DNA of 64,000 nucleotides. Origin: Lysobacterales bacterium (lineage in GTDB: Bacteria > Pseudomonadota > Gammaproteobacteria > Xanthomonadales > Wenzhouxiangellaceae). The first letter of the stretch is position 1. The number at the start of each line of letters is the position of its first letter. The stretch covers positions 1 through 64,000 of the forward strand of contig PBLG01000018.1 of assembly GCA_002722315.1 (NCBI GenBank), written 5' to 3'. The translations under genes were made by a program, and so were the position numbers. Shown in pieces: positions 29,700-37,748 of the stretch. The notes under the pieces are model-generated. The model searched no databases, had not been told where the DNA came from, and saw nothing but the letters and a program-made list of their open reading frames with translations.

Positions 29700-30069
29700 T
29701 TAGATTCGGCTGATTAGGGATTAGGTAGGGATAAGGGGCGTTTGACAGAGCGCCTTAAATTGTGATAGCTTTTTTTGTGAGGCGGAAGCGAGGCGGTGAC
29801 AATGCTCTTAAGCACATGGTTTTACCTTTGAAGCACCCTCTGCTGGGTGCGCGCGCCATTCCGGCGACCGGTCTTTTTCCTCGCCCGAGATTCTAGAGTA
29901 CTGACGCTCGTGGCGAACGGTAAGCTCGATAGTTTCGGCTTGACGTCTACAAAAAATCGTCAAGCGGAATTTCATTAATTGACGTAATGCTAGAGCCTCA
30001 AGACGCTGATTATATTCACGCGCCTACTACAGACTGACCGTTTCTAATCTTATTTTGCGGAGTCGAATC
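29700..30069. other. AT-richer leader region of the insert, with a palindrome
   Basis: No gene is seen in these 370 bases. Composition drops abruptly right after the amidotransferase stop. It contains a perfect inverted repeat CTTGACG (29939-29945) and CGTCAAG (29958-29964) around a 12-base A-rich loop, a candidate operator or hairpin. Downstream TTGACG and TATATT boxes exist, but the spacing is wrong for a standard promoter, so I do not assign one. Confidence 0.55.
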
Positions 30070-31476
30070 ATGAATCTAGCAGAGACTTTTCAGACGGATC
30101 GAACCAAGTGTTCGGCGTCACCCGTCGAGGGTGCGACCAAACTAATGATTTCAACCCTTGCGGGTCTCCTGTTACTCGTATCTACCGGCTCAAACGCCGT
30201 CCAGTTGTCGCCGTCGGGCACGGGGCAGGCCTTGATCGTCCCGATATACAGTACCGAAGGGGGCTTTGATACCTTGCTGGCCGTTTCAAATACGCACGAG
30301 TCCAGCGAAAGCGCCGTGGCGCTGAAAGTCAATTTCATTGGCACCGATGAGCAAATCGTTGGAAGTTTTAATGTCTATCTGCGCTCGCTCAGCACTTGGG
30401 GCCTGGGTTTGCGCCGTGAAAACGACCAAAGTATTTCCGGTCAATTCACCAGCGGTTGCGTGCTGCAAGCCGGACCCGATGCCGGGGCCGAACTCATAAA
30501 TAGCCTTCAGTTTGAGAGTTCCGTTGGTTATGTCGAGATTGTCGAAATGGGTTCGATCTCGAAATCTACGCTTATTCAGGCTCTGGATGAAGGGAATTGC
30601 TCGGTAATCGAGCAATACTGGACGGATATCCTGGCCGATGGCGGGGATCCGAACGCCGCGTTGGACGCACCTCGAGGCGTTGTGCGAGCAAATATAGCGC
30701 TAATTAATGTGGCGCGGGGAACGATGTATGCAATCAATGCCATCGGCCTGCAGAATTTCCGAAACAGCGAGTTGCATACCCCACCCGGGGAGTCGGTCCC
30801 CGACCTTTCATCCGCCGACAATGATCCAGACGTAACGACAAGTACCAATTGTTACGTAATGCCCTGCGTGGTCGATGAATGGAGCGATCCACTCGACGCC
30901 GTTTCGGCAGCTTTGATGGCGCGCGAAGTGGTGGGCGAGTATGTGATCAATGATGCCATCGGGGCGCGAACCGAATGGGTTCTTACCGCGCCGATGATGC
31001 GCTTCGCGTCGGACCCCGATTCCGCCAGCCGTAACACCGGCGCGTACCTGCTGTTGACGGATCGGCAGGGTGAAAGACAACAACGCGAGCTCATTCCGGG
31101 CGTGGGACTCCCACAACCCCCGTTCAGCCGCTCTTTTGAAGAGCCGATGCTGATTGACCGTCCCCTGCTATCGACATATTTCACTTCGGAGTTGGACCCG
31201 AATTCCGACGATTCCATATTGGCGCTCCCGCAATCAGTGCCGATCCCGGCCCAGTTCAATGCCGGAATAATGCGCGCCGGATTTTCACGTTTCGACTTGT
31301 TTTCAGAACCCGCACAGACCAGCCTGGGCGGACGGAAATATTTTGGAGCTCCCGTACTTGGCATTATCCTACAGGAGGTCAACAACGGGGTAATTCCTTC
31401 TAGCGACGGGAGCTTTAGAATCGCAGCGTATGGCAATGCGTTTGCATTGAGCTATTCACTGGAGGAAACCGAATGA
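30070..31476 (+). CDS. exported protein of unknown function, upstream partner of the protease
   Basis: A 468-residue protein with an N-terminal export signal (LMISTLAGLLLLVSTGSNA, cleavage likely after SNA) that follows an unusually long ~28-residue polar lead. The mature N-terminus GTGQALIVPIYSTEGGFDTLL, then LAVSNTHESS and FNVYLRSLSTWGLGL, follows a pattern I associate with uncharacterised gammaproteobacterial exported proteins; this link is from memory. TEWVLTAPMMRF lies mid-protein. There are few cysteines and no membrane anchor. Composition is clearly lower in GC than the flanks. The last four bases (ATGA) overlap the protease start, so both are probably made together. Function unknown. 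Confidence 0.75.
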   Translation: MNLAETFQTDRTKCSASPVEGATKLMISTLAGLLLLVSTGSNAVQLSPSGTGQALIVPIYSTEGGFDTLLAVSNTHESSESAVALKVNFIGTDEQIVGSFNVYLRSLSTWGLGLRRENDQSISGQFTSGCVLQAGPDAGAELINSLQFESSVGYVEIVEMGSISKSTLIQALDEGNCSVIEQYWTDILADGGDPNAALDAPRGVVRANIALINVARGTMYAINAIGLQNFRNSELHTPPGESVPDLSSADNDPDVTTSTNCYVMPCVVDEWSDPLDAVSAALMAREVVGEYVINDAIGARTEWVLTAPMMRFASDPDSASRNTGAYLLLTDRQGERQQRELIPGVGLPQPPFSRSFEEPMLIDRPLLSTYFTSELDPNSDDSILALPQSVPIPAQFNAGIMRAGFSRFDLFSEPAQTSLGGRKYFGAPVLGIILQEVNNGVIPSSDGSFRIAAYGNAFALSYSLEETE

Positions 31477-33740
31477 ACGCACACTCTAAGACTGTTTCTA
31501 TCAGAAGCGTGCTCATAACCCAGCTATGCGCCTTTTTCTGCATGTATTCCTATGCATTTGCAGCCCCGGCCGGCCCTCCGGGGAGTCCGAGCCAGTACAC
31601 CGGCAAAATTATTGTAATGCCTGCGAATAAGCCTACCGGCCAGCAAGTGGCGGACATGGCGAGGAGCATTCGTCAGGGTCGCTGGAACTCGATTCCAAGC
31701 CGAGTCATCCCAATGCTTCAGCCCGTTAACGCAGCGCAATTTATGCCGCCATTTGGAAGGTTCGACGAAACGAACGAAGAGAACGTGCGGGCGGAGTTAG
31801 CGAGGTATCTGGTGCTTACATTCCCGTTGGCTGAGGTCCCTTCTGCGCTAGGGGCTCTGCGCTCAGATGTGGATATAGAATTTGCAGAAGTCGTACCCAG
31901 AGCCGATATCCTCGGTGAAGATTGCGACGAAATTAACGCGTCCGAATCGATTCCTGTCATTTCTGATGTCCCGATAGACTGGCATCTTGACCAAATTCAG
32001 GCACAACCCGCCTGGGATATACAGAATGGGATTGCTACCGTGGGGATCGCAGACACGGGGGTGGACCCGGGGCACCCGGCATTAATTGCTTTTCTCAACG
32101 GCAGTTATAGCCAGGGAAATATCCATACGCATATGAGCTTCCAGGTGGGTGATCGCAGCTCCGATACCAAAACAAACTGGGGGCATCCATTCGACGGACA
32201 GCTCGCGTTTGGTTACCTCGACGAAATCGAGTATCTGATTTCTCCGAATGGCGGGGAAGATTGCGGTATGACGGGATCGATGGACTTTTTCCGTGGCGGA
32301 CACGGAACTCATGTCACCGGCTTGCTAGCAGCCCATAAAGACGGCGCCGGCACCAGCGAAGGCGTCTGCCGGTCCTGCCCCGTTATGATGGGACAATTCC
32401 GGACTCCTGCCTTGAACCGTTTTGGACAATGCTTCGGAGGTGGAACGGATCCATGGACCGGTGCCCAGTATGATCAAGTCGGCGCGATATCTTTAGATAG
32501 TTTTTTCTCGTCGATAGCTTTTCTGGCGGATCTAGGCGCCCAGGTTATAAATGCCAGCGGTGGTGTTGCCGACCGTCCCGAAATAGCGGGCGACGAAGTG
32601 GGTTGCAGTGATCCGGCTCTTGCTCCGTACTGCAAGGTGTTGGATTACTTGGGGGAGCGGGATGTAATGCTCTTTGCATCCGCCGGGAACTCCGCTACTG
32701 GAATCCCGGATTGGCCAGCCAAGGATCCAAGGGTTTTTGGCGTGACTGGAAGCACACGTTTTGGAGGTGTATGGTCTGACGGGGCGGGTTGCGGTGCTAA
32801 TAGTGGTAACGACGTGGCATCGAATAAATGGCCGGACTTTATAGCGCCAGCGAAAGAAGTATATTCAACGATGTATCCGGACCGAACCTGGATCGCGGGA
32901 CCCTGCCACGAATATAACGATGGTGTCCAAGGGGATGGCTACGGTTTCTGCACCGGCACCTCGATGTCATCACCTTTGGCGGCAGGGATTGCAGGGCTCG
33001 TTAGGTCGGCTAACCCCCTTGCCACCGTCCAAGAGGCTTTCGCTGTAATACGGGATACTGCAGATAACGGCCATCTAACTGGATTCAAGACGTCCCTCCG
33101 CGGCTGGGGTATACCGCAGGCTTATGATGCAGTGAAGGCAGCCTACGGCACCGAGGGCGGCATCCAACTTGAGAATAGCCAGACACCGCTCTTCCGGATG
33201 TACAGCTCCGATGCTGGAGGGTTTTTCGTCACGACAAAGCCTCAAATGGCAGTAACCGTATTTCATGATTTAAGATGGAATTATGACAGTTACTCCGGCA
33301 GCCCATTGGTCAGCGAGTACACTGAGTTCCCGAATTTTACCGGGCCGTCTTCGGCTCCCTCGGCTCCGCGCGCGGACTTGTTTGTTCTGACTGGTCACAA
33401 GAGTCCATTCAGTGGGAATGAAACCGTTCCCATGTACTTGATGCTCTGGAACGGAACACATAATGGCTCGTCGAACAACGCAGACTGGTACGTTACGACT
33501 TCTGAATCGGACATCCAGACGTTTCATTCGAATGGGTACAACCTGAAAGGAAAGATTGGATATCTTATCGCACCCTGTTCAACGTCCGGGTGCATCCCCA
33601 CGGGAATGGTTAAAGTCTATAGAGCCTACAACTCGACGCTCAACGACCATTCCGTATTTCCTGAATCGCAGTTATCTTCGATGCAGTCGTCTGGGTATAC
33701 CGAGGATACGACTTTGTTAGGCTATGCCTTTCCCAACTAA
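31473..33740 (+). CDS. exported subtilisin-like (S8) serine protease with DUF5648-like C-terminus
   Basis: A 755-residue secreted protease. An N-terminal signal (ITQLCAFFCMYSYAFA) leads into a ~120-residue prodomain-like region. The catalytic triad is Asp194 in VGIADTGVDPGHP, His277 in GGHGTHVTG and Ser497 in CTGTSMSSPLAAG. Many cysteines in the catalytic domain suggest disulfides. From about residue 560 a DUF5648-like tail shows LFRMYSSDAGGFFVTT and YVTTSESDIQTFHSNGY, motifs often found on cell-surface enzymes. Codon use is AT-richer than the chromosome around it. It is translationally coupled to the upstream exported protein. Confidence 0.93.
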   Translation: MNAHSKTVSIRSVLITQLCAFFCMYSYAFAAPAGPPGSPSQYTGKIIVMPANKPTGQQVADMARSIRQGRWNSIPSRVIPMLQPVNAAQFMPPFGRFDETNEENVRAELARYLVLTFPLAEVPSALGALRSDVDIEFAEVVPRADILGEDCDEINASESIPVISDVPIDWHLDQIQAQPAWDIQNGIATVGIADTGVDPGHPALIAFLNGSYSQGNIHTHMSFQVGDRSSDTKTNWGHPFDGQLAFGYLDEIEYLISPNGGEDCGMTGSMDFFRGGHGTHVTGLLAAHKDGAGTSEGVCRSCPVMMGQFRTPALNRFGQCFGGGTDPWTGAQYDQVGAISLDSFFSSIAFLADLGAQVINASGGVADRPEIAGDEVGCSDPALAPYCKVLDYLGERDVMLFASAGNSATGIPDWPAKDPRVFGVTGSTRFGGVWSDGAGCGANSGNDVASNKWPDFIAPAKEVYSTMYPDRTWIAGPCHEYNDGVQGDGYGFCTGTSMSSPLAAGIAGLVRSANPLATVQEAFAVIRDTADNGHLTGFKTSLRGWGIPQAYDAVKAAYGTEGGIQLENSQTPLFRMYSSDAGGFFVTTKPQMAVTVFHDLRWNYDSYSGSPLVSEYTEFPNFTGPSSAPSAPRADLFVLTGHKSPFSGNETVPMYLMLWNGTHNGSSNNADWYVTTSESDIQTFHSNGYNLKGKIGYLIAPCSTSGCIPTGMVKVYRAYNSTLNDHSVFPESQLSSMQSSGYTEDTTLLGYAFPN

Positions 33741-33759
33741 GTTTTTCCCGGCGGGTATT

Positions 33760-33788
33760 ACGAATGCAATACGGTTGATTGCATTCGT
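33760..33788. terminator. perfect 11-bp hairpin after the protease gene
   Basis: The stem ACGAATGCAAT pairs perfectly with ATTGCATTCGT around a seven-base loop. It starts 20 bases after the protease stop. There is no strong T-run, so it may be a weak terminator or an RNA-stabilising hairpin. Confidence 0.5.
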
Positions 33789-33904
33789 GATTTTCGGAAC
33801 ATGGCGGCGAACAAAGTTTGCCGTCTTGTCGCCAATCGCACGAGTCGAAGGCAGGCCAGGATCGATCAGTTGTTGGCGCAATTTCGGAACGAAAAACGGT
33901 CGCG

Positions 33905-34069
33905 TGCTGGATGGCCGAACCGGACGACTCATCGCGGGCCGTGCTGATCAGTTCCGAGCCGCTCAATACCGGGCCGCGATGGACGACCATTCAGCGCAAT
34001 CACGTTGCGCTGGTGTCTTCGGATCGCTCCGTGTCGTTTCGCGAACTGTCCGCCTGTTCGGCAGGCTGA
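33905..34069 (+). pseudogene. orphan 3' fragment of the glutamine amidotransferase gene (right direct repeat)
   Basis: It encodes CWMAEPDDSSRAVLISSEPL and onward to the same ELSACSAG stop as the intact gene, with no start or upstream domain. Most of the 18 differences from the intact copy are silent, so the fragment descends from a functional allele and is not a decayed copy. Bases 34000-34069 also encode the C-terminus of the antiporter on the other strand, which would explain its retention. Confidence 0.85.
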
Positions 34070-35871
34070 TCCGCCGGGGTTCCGTTCCCGGTTTCGGGCG
34101 CGAAGTAAAGCACACGCCATTCGGATTCGGGTTCGAACGGCAGTTCTTCGGAATACAGCTTCGGCCGGCCGTCGGGCGATACGGCGCCCAGCAGCAGCCA
34201 GTCGGTGCCGGGTTCGCCCAGCTTGCCGGTGGCCTCTTCCATGGAGAAGGCGTCGGAGATGCGAGTGCGCTGGATCACCCAGCCCTCGTCCAGGCGGTCC
34301 TGCAGCCACTGGTAGCAGCAATCCTCGCCGAAAGCCAAATGGCCGCGCTGGTCGGCGTTGAGCCGGCGTGATTCCTTGCTGGCCTCCTCGTCGGTAGGCA
34401 ACTGGAACGACTTGTGGCGACCGAATTCCGGCCCCAGCGCATTGCAGACCAGGGCGTTGTAGAAATCGTTGGGCGTGGCGCACAACAGGTGACCCAGGTG
34501 GTGGGTTTCCAGCGTGTGCTCGGCGTGTTCGGAAAGGATCTCGCCATAGTAGACTTCTATGCCTTCCATCCGCGCGGGCTTGAGTCGCCGGTAGACGCCG
34601 TCGACCAGCAGCACTTCCACGTCCAGCGCCTTGAGCGACTTGGCGAACTCCAGCGACCATGGCGAAGCGCCGACGATCAATACGCCGTTGTCGTCCTTGG
34701 CCGCCAGGCCGAGCCGGCGGCCGAGCGCGCCCAGGGTCAGGCCGTGCAACAGTACGGTGACGATGATGACCGCGAAAACCATCGGCAGCATGATCCGGGC
34801 GTCGGCGTAGCCGGCGGCCACCATGGCCGGCCCGAACAGCCCGGCGGTCGCTGCGGCCACGATGCCGCGCGGGGCGACCCAGCCCAGCAATACCCGATCG
34901 GCCTGGCGCATTCTTGCGCCGATGGTGGAAATGGCCACCGCCAGCGGCCGCACCACGAACAGTACCGCCGCGATCAAGGCCAGCGCCCGCGCATCCAGCA
35001 GCAGCAACTGCTCGAAATCCAGCCGCGCCGTGATGACGATGAACAGCACCGAGACCAGCACGATGGTCAGGTTTTCCTTGAACCGCTGCAGGTCCTCTCT
35101 TCCGGACAGCCGCACGTTGCCCAGCACCATGCCCATGATGGTGACGCTGAGCAGCCCGGCCTCGTGCTGCACCTGGTTGCTGAGCGTATAGACCACCAGC
35201 ACCAGCACCATGAGCATCGGCGGCTTGAGGTGCTCGGGCACGCCGCCGCGCTGGTAGAGCTTGCCGATCAACCAGCCGCCCCCGCCTCCCAGCGCCAGCG
35301 CCACACCGATCGCGCCGCCGAGCGCGATCACGGTATCGCCGAAGCCGTCGCCGGCGATCGTGAAGTACTGGAAGGTGAGCACCGCGAGCAATACCCCGAT
35401 GGGATCGTTGACGATGCCTTCCCACTTCAGCAGCGACGCCGATTCGTCGTTGAGGCGCGCATATCGGAGGATCGGCTGGATCACGGTCGGACCGGTCACC
35501 ACCAGGATCGCACCCAGCACCAGCGAGACCGGCCAGCTCAGCCCGACGATCCAGTGCGCGGCCGCGGCGGTCAGCGCCCAGGTGATCGGAACGCCCAGGA
35601 TCACCAGGCGGCCGATCCCGCGCCCGGCCTTCTTCAATTCGCCAAGCTTCAGATCCATGCCGCCTTCGAAAAGAATGATTGCGACCCCCAGGCCGATCAG
35701 TTCCGTTAGCTGTTCGGAGGGCGTTTGCGGGTCGAGCAGGCCGGTGATCGGACCGAGCACGATGCCGGTGGCGATGAGAATGACGATGCCCGGCAGGCGC
35801 AGCAGCCAGGCGACCCACTGGCTCGCCAGGCCGGCGGCCAGGATCATGAGTACGATGGTTGCCGCGTGCAT
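34000..35871 (-). CDS. NhaP/KefB-type cation:proton antiporter with TrkA-N domain
   Basis: A 623-residue CPA-family antiporter that exchanges Na+ or K+ for protons. About a dozen membrane helices span residues ~1-395. They include the ion-path region ILFEGGMDLKLGELKKAGRG, WEGIVNDPIGVLLA (Asn-Asp pair) and GWVAPRGIVAAATAGLF. A TrkA-N-like nucleotide-binding domain follows (DNGVLIVGASPWSLEFAKSL), then a charged C-terminal tail. The ATG at 35871 was chosen since the helix begins at once. Its last 70 bases overlap, antisense, the amidotransferase 3' fragment. Ion specificity is not deducible. Confidence 0.9.
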   Translation of the reverse strand: MHAATIVLMILAAGLASQWVAWLLRLPGIVILIATGIVLGPITGLLDPQTPSEQLTELIGLGVAIILFEGGMDLKLGELKKAGRGIGRLVILGVPITWALTAAAAHWIVGLSWPVSLVLGAILVVTGPTVIQPILRYARLNDESASLLKWEGIVNDPIGVLLAVLTFQYFTIAGDGFGDTVIALGGAIGVALALGGGGGWLIGKLYQRGGVPEHLKPPMLMVLVLVVYTLSNQVQHEAGLLSVTIMGMVLGNVRLSGREDLQRFKENLTIVLVSVLFIVITARLDFEQLLLLDARALALIAAVLFVVRPLAVAISTIGARMRQADRVLLGWVAPRGIVAAATAGLFGPAMVAAGYADARIMLPMVFAVIIVTVLLHGLTLGALGRRLGLAAKDDNGVLIVGASPWSLEFAKSLKALDVEVLLVDGVYRRLKPARMEGIEVYYGEILSEHAEHTLETHHLGHLLCATPNDFYNALVCNALGPEFGRHKSFQLPTDEEASKESRRLNADQRGHLAFGEDCCYQWLQDRLDEGWVIQRTRISDAFSMEEATGKLGEPGTDWLLLGAVSPDGRPKLYSEELPFEPESEWRVLYFAPETGNGTPADQPAEQADSSRNDTERSEDTSAT

Positions 35872-36020
35872 GTTTATTGTCGAGCTCCTGTTTTTGAGGT
35901 GTTCATCACGTTTTGATGGCTCGATTCGGTTTCCAGACCGCATTCCCTTGCACCGGGGCGGCGTGCGCGACGGCCCGGATCGCTTAGAATCATACAGTTA
36001 TCGAACCGGTGAGAAAGACC

Positions 36021-37739
36021 ATGCTCAGATTTCTGTCCACGCCTCTCGTTTCTCTCCTCCTCGTCGGCTTTCTTGCCGGCTGCGGCGGTGAGCAGCCTGC
36101 CGACGATTCGGGATCCGACGTCCAGGCGGGTGCCGGCGACACCCATATCGAAGCCCCGGAGGCGGTCGATCCGCCGCCGCCCGAGCTGCTGATCGATCGT
36201 GACCGGCTTTCGATATATCACCCGGTGGAGCTCAAGCCCGACCTGTCCGGCCTTTCCGCCGAACAGCGTGAAATGCTCGGCCTGCTGATCGATGCCGGCA
36301 AAATCATGGACGACCTTTTCTGGCGCCAGTCGTATGGTGACCCCGCGCCGCTGCTGGCGTCCCTCGACGATCCGGCGGTGCGCGCATTCGTCGAACTCAA
36401 CTACGGTCCCTGGGATCGGTTGAACGGCAACGAGCCGTTCCTGTCGGGCTACGTCGACAAGCCGCCGGGCGCGCAGTTCTACCCCGAGGACATGACGCGC
36501 GAGGAGTTCGAAGCCTGGAATAATCCAGACAAGCGTAACCCGTACAGCGTGGTGCGCCGGCTGGAATCGGGCAACCTGCTGCTGGTGCCCTACAGCGCGG
36601 CGTGGCGGCAGCCCCTGATGCAGGCCGCCAAACTTCTGCGCGAGGCGGCCGACCTGGCCGAAAGCGAGGCCTTCGCCAATTACCTGCGCCTGCGTGCCGA
36701 TGCCCTGATGACCGGGGAGTATCGCGAAAGCGACATGGCGTGGATGGACATGCGCGACAACGATATCGAACTCGTGTTCGGCCCGATCGAGAGCTACGAG
36801 GACCAGTTGTTCGGCATTCGTACCGCGTTCGAGGCCTTCGTGCTGCTCAAGGACCAGGCATGGTCCGAACGCCTGGCGCGATTCGCCGCGCTGCTCCCGG
36901 CGCTGCAGGAGGGACTGCCGGTGCCCGACGCGTACAAGGCCGAGGTGCCGGGCACCGATTCCGACCTCAACGCCTACGACGCGATCTACTACGCCGGCGA
37001 TGCCAACGCCGGGGCCAAGACCATTGCGATCAACCTGCCCAACGACGAGCAGGTGCAGCTGGAGAAAGGCACGCGCCGGCTTCAGCTGAAGAACACCATG
37101 CGGGCCAAGTTCGATCACATTCTCGTGCCGATCTCGGAACTGCTGATCGACGAGGCCCAGCAACAGCACATTACCTTCGACGCGTTCTTCGCCAACGTGA
37201 TGTTTCACGAAGTCGCCCATGGACTGGGGATCAAGTACACGGTCGACGGCGAGCGCTCGGTGCGCGAGGCACTGGCCGAGCACCAGTCGGCCGTCGAGGA
37301 AGGCAAGGCCGACATTCTCGGGCTGCACATGATCGGGCAGCTGATCGACATGGGCGAGTGGGACGGCGAACTGACCGATCACCAGGTGACCTTCCTGGCC
37401 GGCATCTTCCGCTCGGTGCGATTCGGCGCGTCGTCGGCCCACGGCCGGGCCAACATGGTGGCGTTCAACTGGTTCCTGGAGCAGGGCGCGTTCGAGCGGA
37501 ATGACGAGACCGGACGTTACTCGATCGATTTCGAGGCCTTCCGGCGCGCGGTCGACAGTCTTTCGAATCGGCTTCTGACCCTCCAGGGCGACGGCGATTA
37601 CGCCGCCACCGGGGCCTTCCTGGAAGAATACGGGCAAATGCCCGAATTCCTGTCCGGGGATCTCGCGCGGGCCGGACAGGCCGGCATCCCGGTCGATATC
37701 CGCCTCGTTCAGGGCAAGGAAGTGGCCGGTCTGCAGTGA
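36021..37739 (+). CDS. M49-like (dipeptidyl-peptidase III family) zinc peptidase, lipoprotein
   Basis: A 572-residue predicted lipoprotein: signal LSTPLVSLLLVGFLAGCGG with lipobox LAGC, then a D/A/G-rich linker. The zinc site is HEVAHGLG (His396-Glu397-x2-His400-type), and a second ligand region EEGKADILGL follows some 30 residues on. Both resemble the bacterial group related to dipeptidyl peptidase III, although the exact HExxGH spacing of classical M49 is not met. A GTG four codons upstream is an alternative start. It lies ten bases before the GGDEF gene in the same direction and may be co-transcribed. Confidence 0.8.
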   Translation: MLRFLSTPLVSLLLVGFLAGCGGEQPADDSGSDVQAGAGDTHIEAPEAVDPPPPELLIDRDRLSIYHPVELKPDLSGLSAEQREMLGLLIDAGKIMDDLFWRQSYGDPAPLLASLDDPAVRAFVELNYGPWDRLNGNEPFLSGYVDKPPGAQFYPEDMTREEFEAWNNPDKRNPYSVVRRLESGNLLLVPYSAAWRQPLMQAAKLLREAADLAESEAFANYLRLRADALMTGEYRESDMAWMDMRDNDIELVFGPIESYEDQLFGIRTAFEAFVLLKDQAWSERLARFAALLPALQEGLPVPDAYKAEVPGTDSDLNAYDAIYYAGDANAGAKTIAINLPNDEQVQLEKGTRRLQLKNTMRAKFDHILVPISELLIDEAQQQHITFDAFFANVMFHEVAHGLGIKYTVDGERSVREALAEHQSAVEEGKADILGLHMIGQLIDMGEWDGELTDHQVTFLAGIFRSVRFGASSAHGRANMVAFNWFLEQGAFERNDETGRYSIDFEAFRRAVDSLSNRLLTLQGDGDYAATGAFLEEYGQMPEFLSGDLARAGQAGIPVDIRLVQGKEVAGLQ

Positions 37740-37748
37740 CCCGGAGCG

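Noticed and set aside
29970-30025. A promoter for the insert genes from TTGACG and TATATT boxes
   Set aside because: The distance between them is about 25 bases, too long for a standard sigma-70 promoter.
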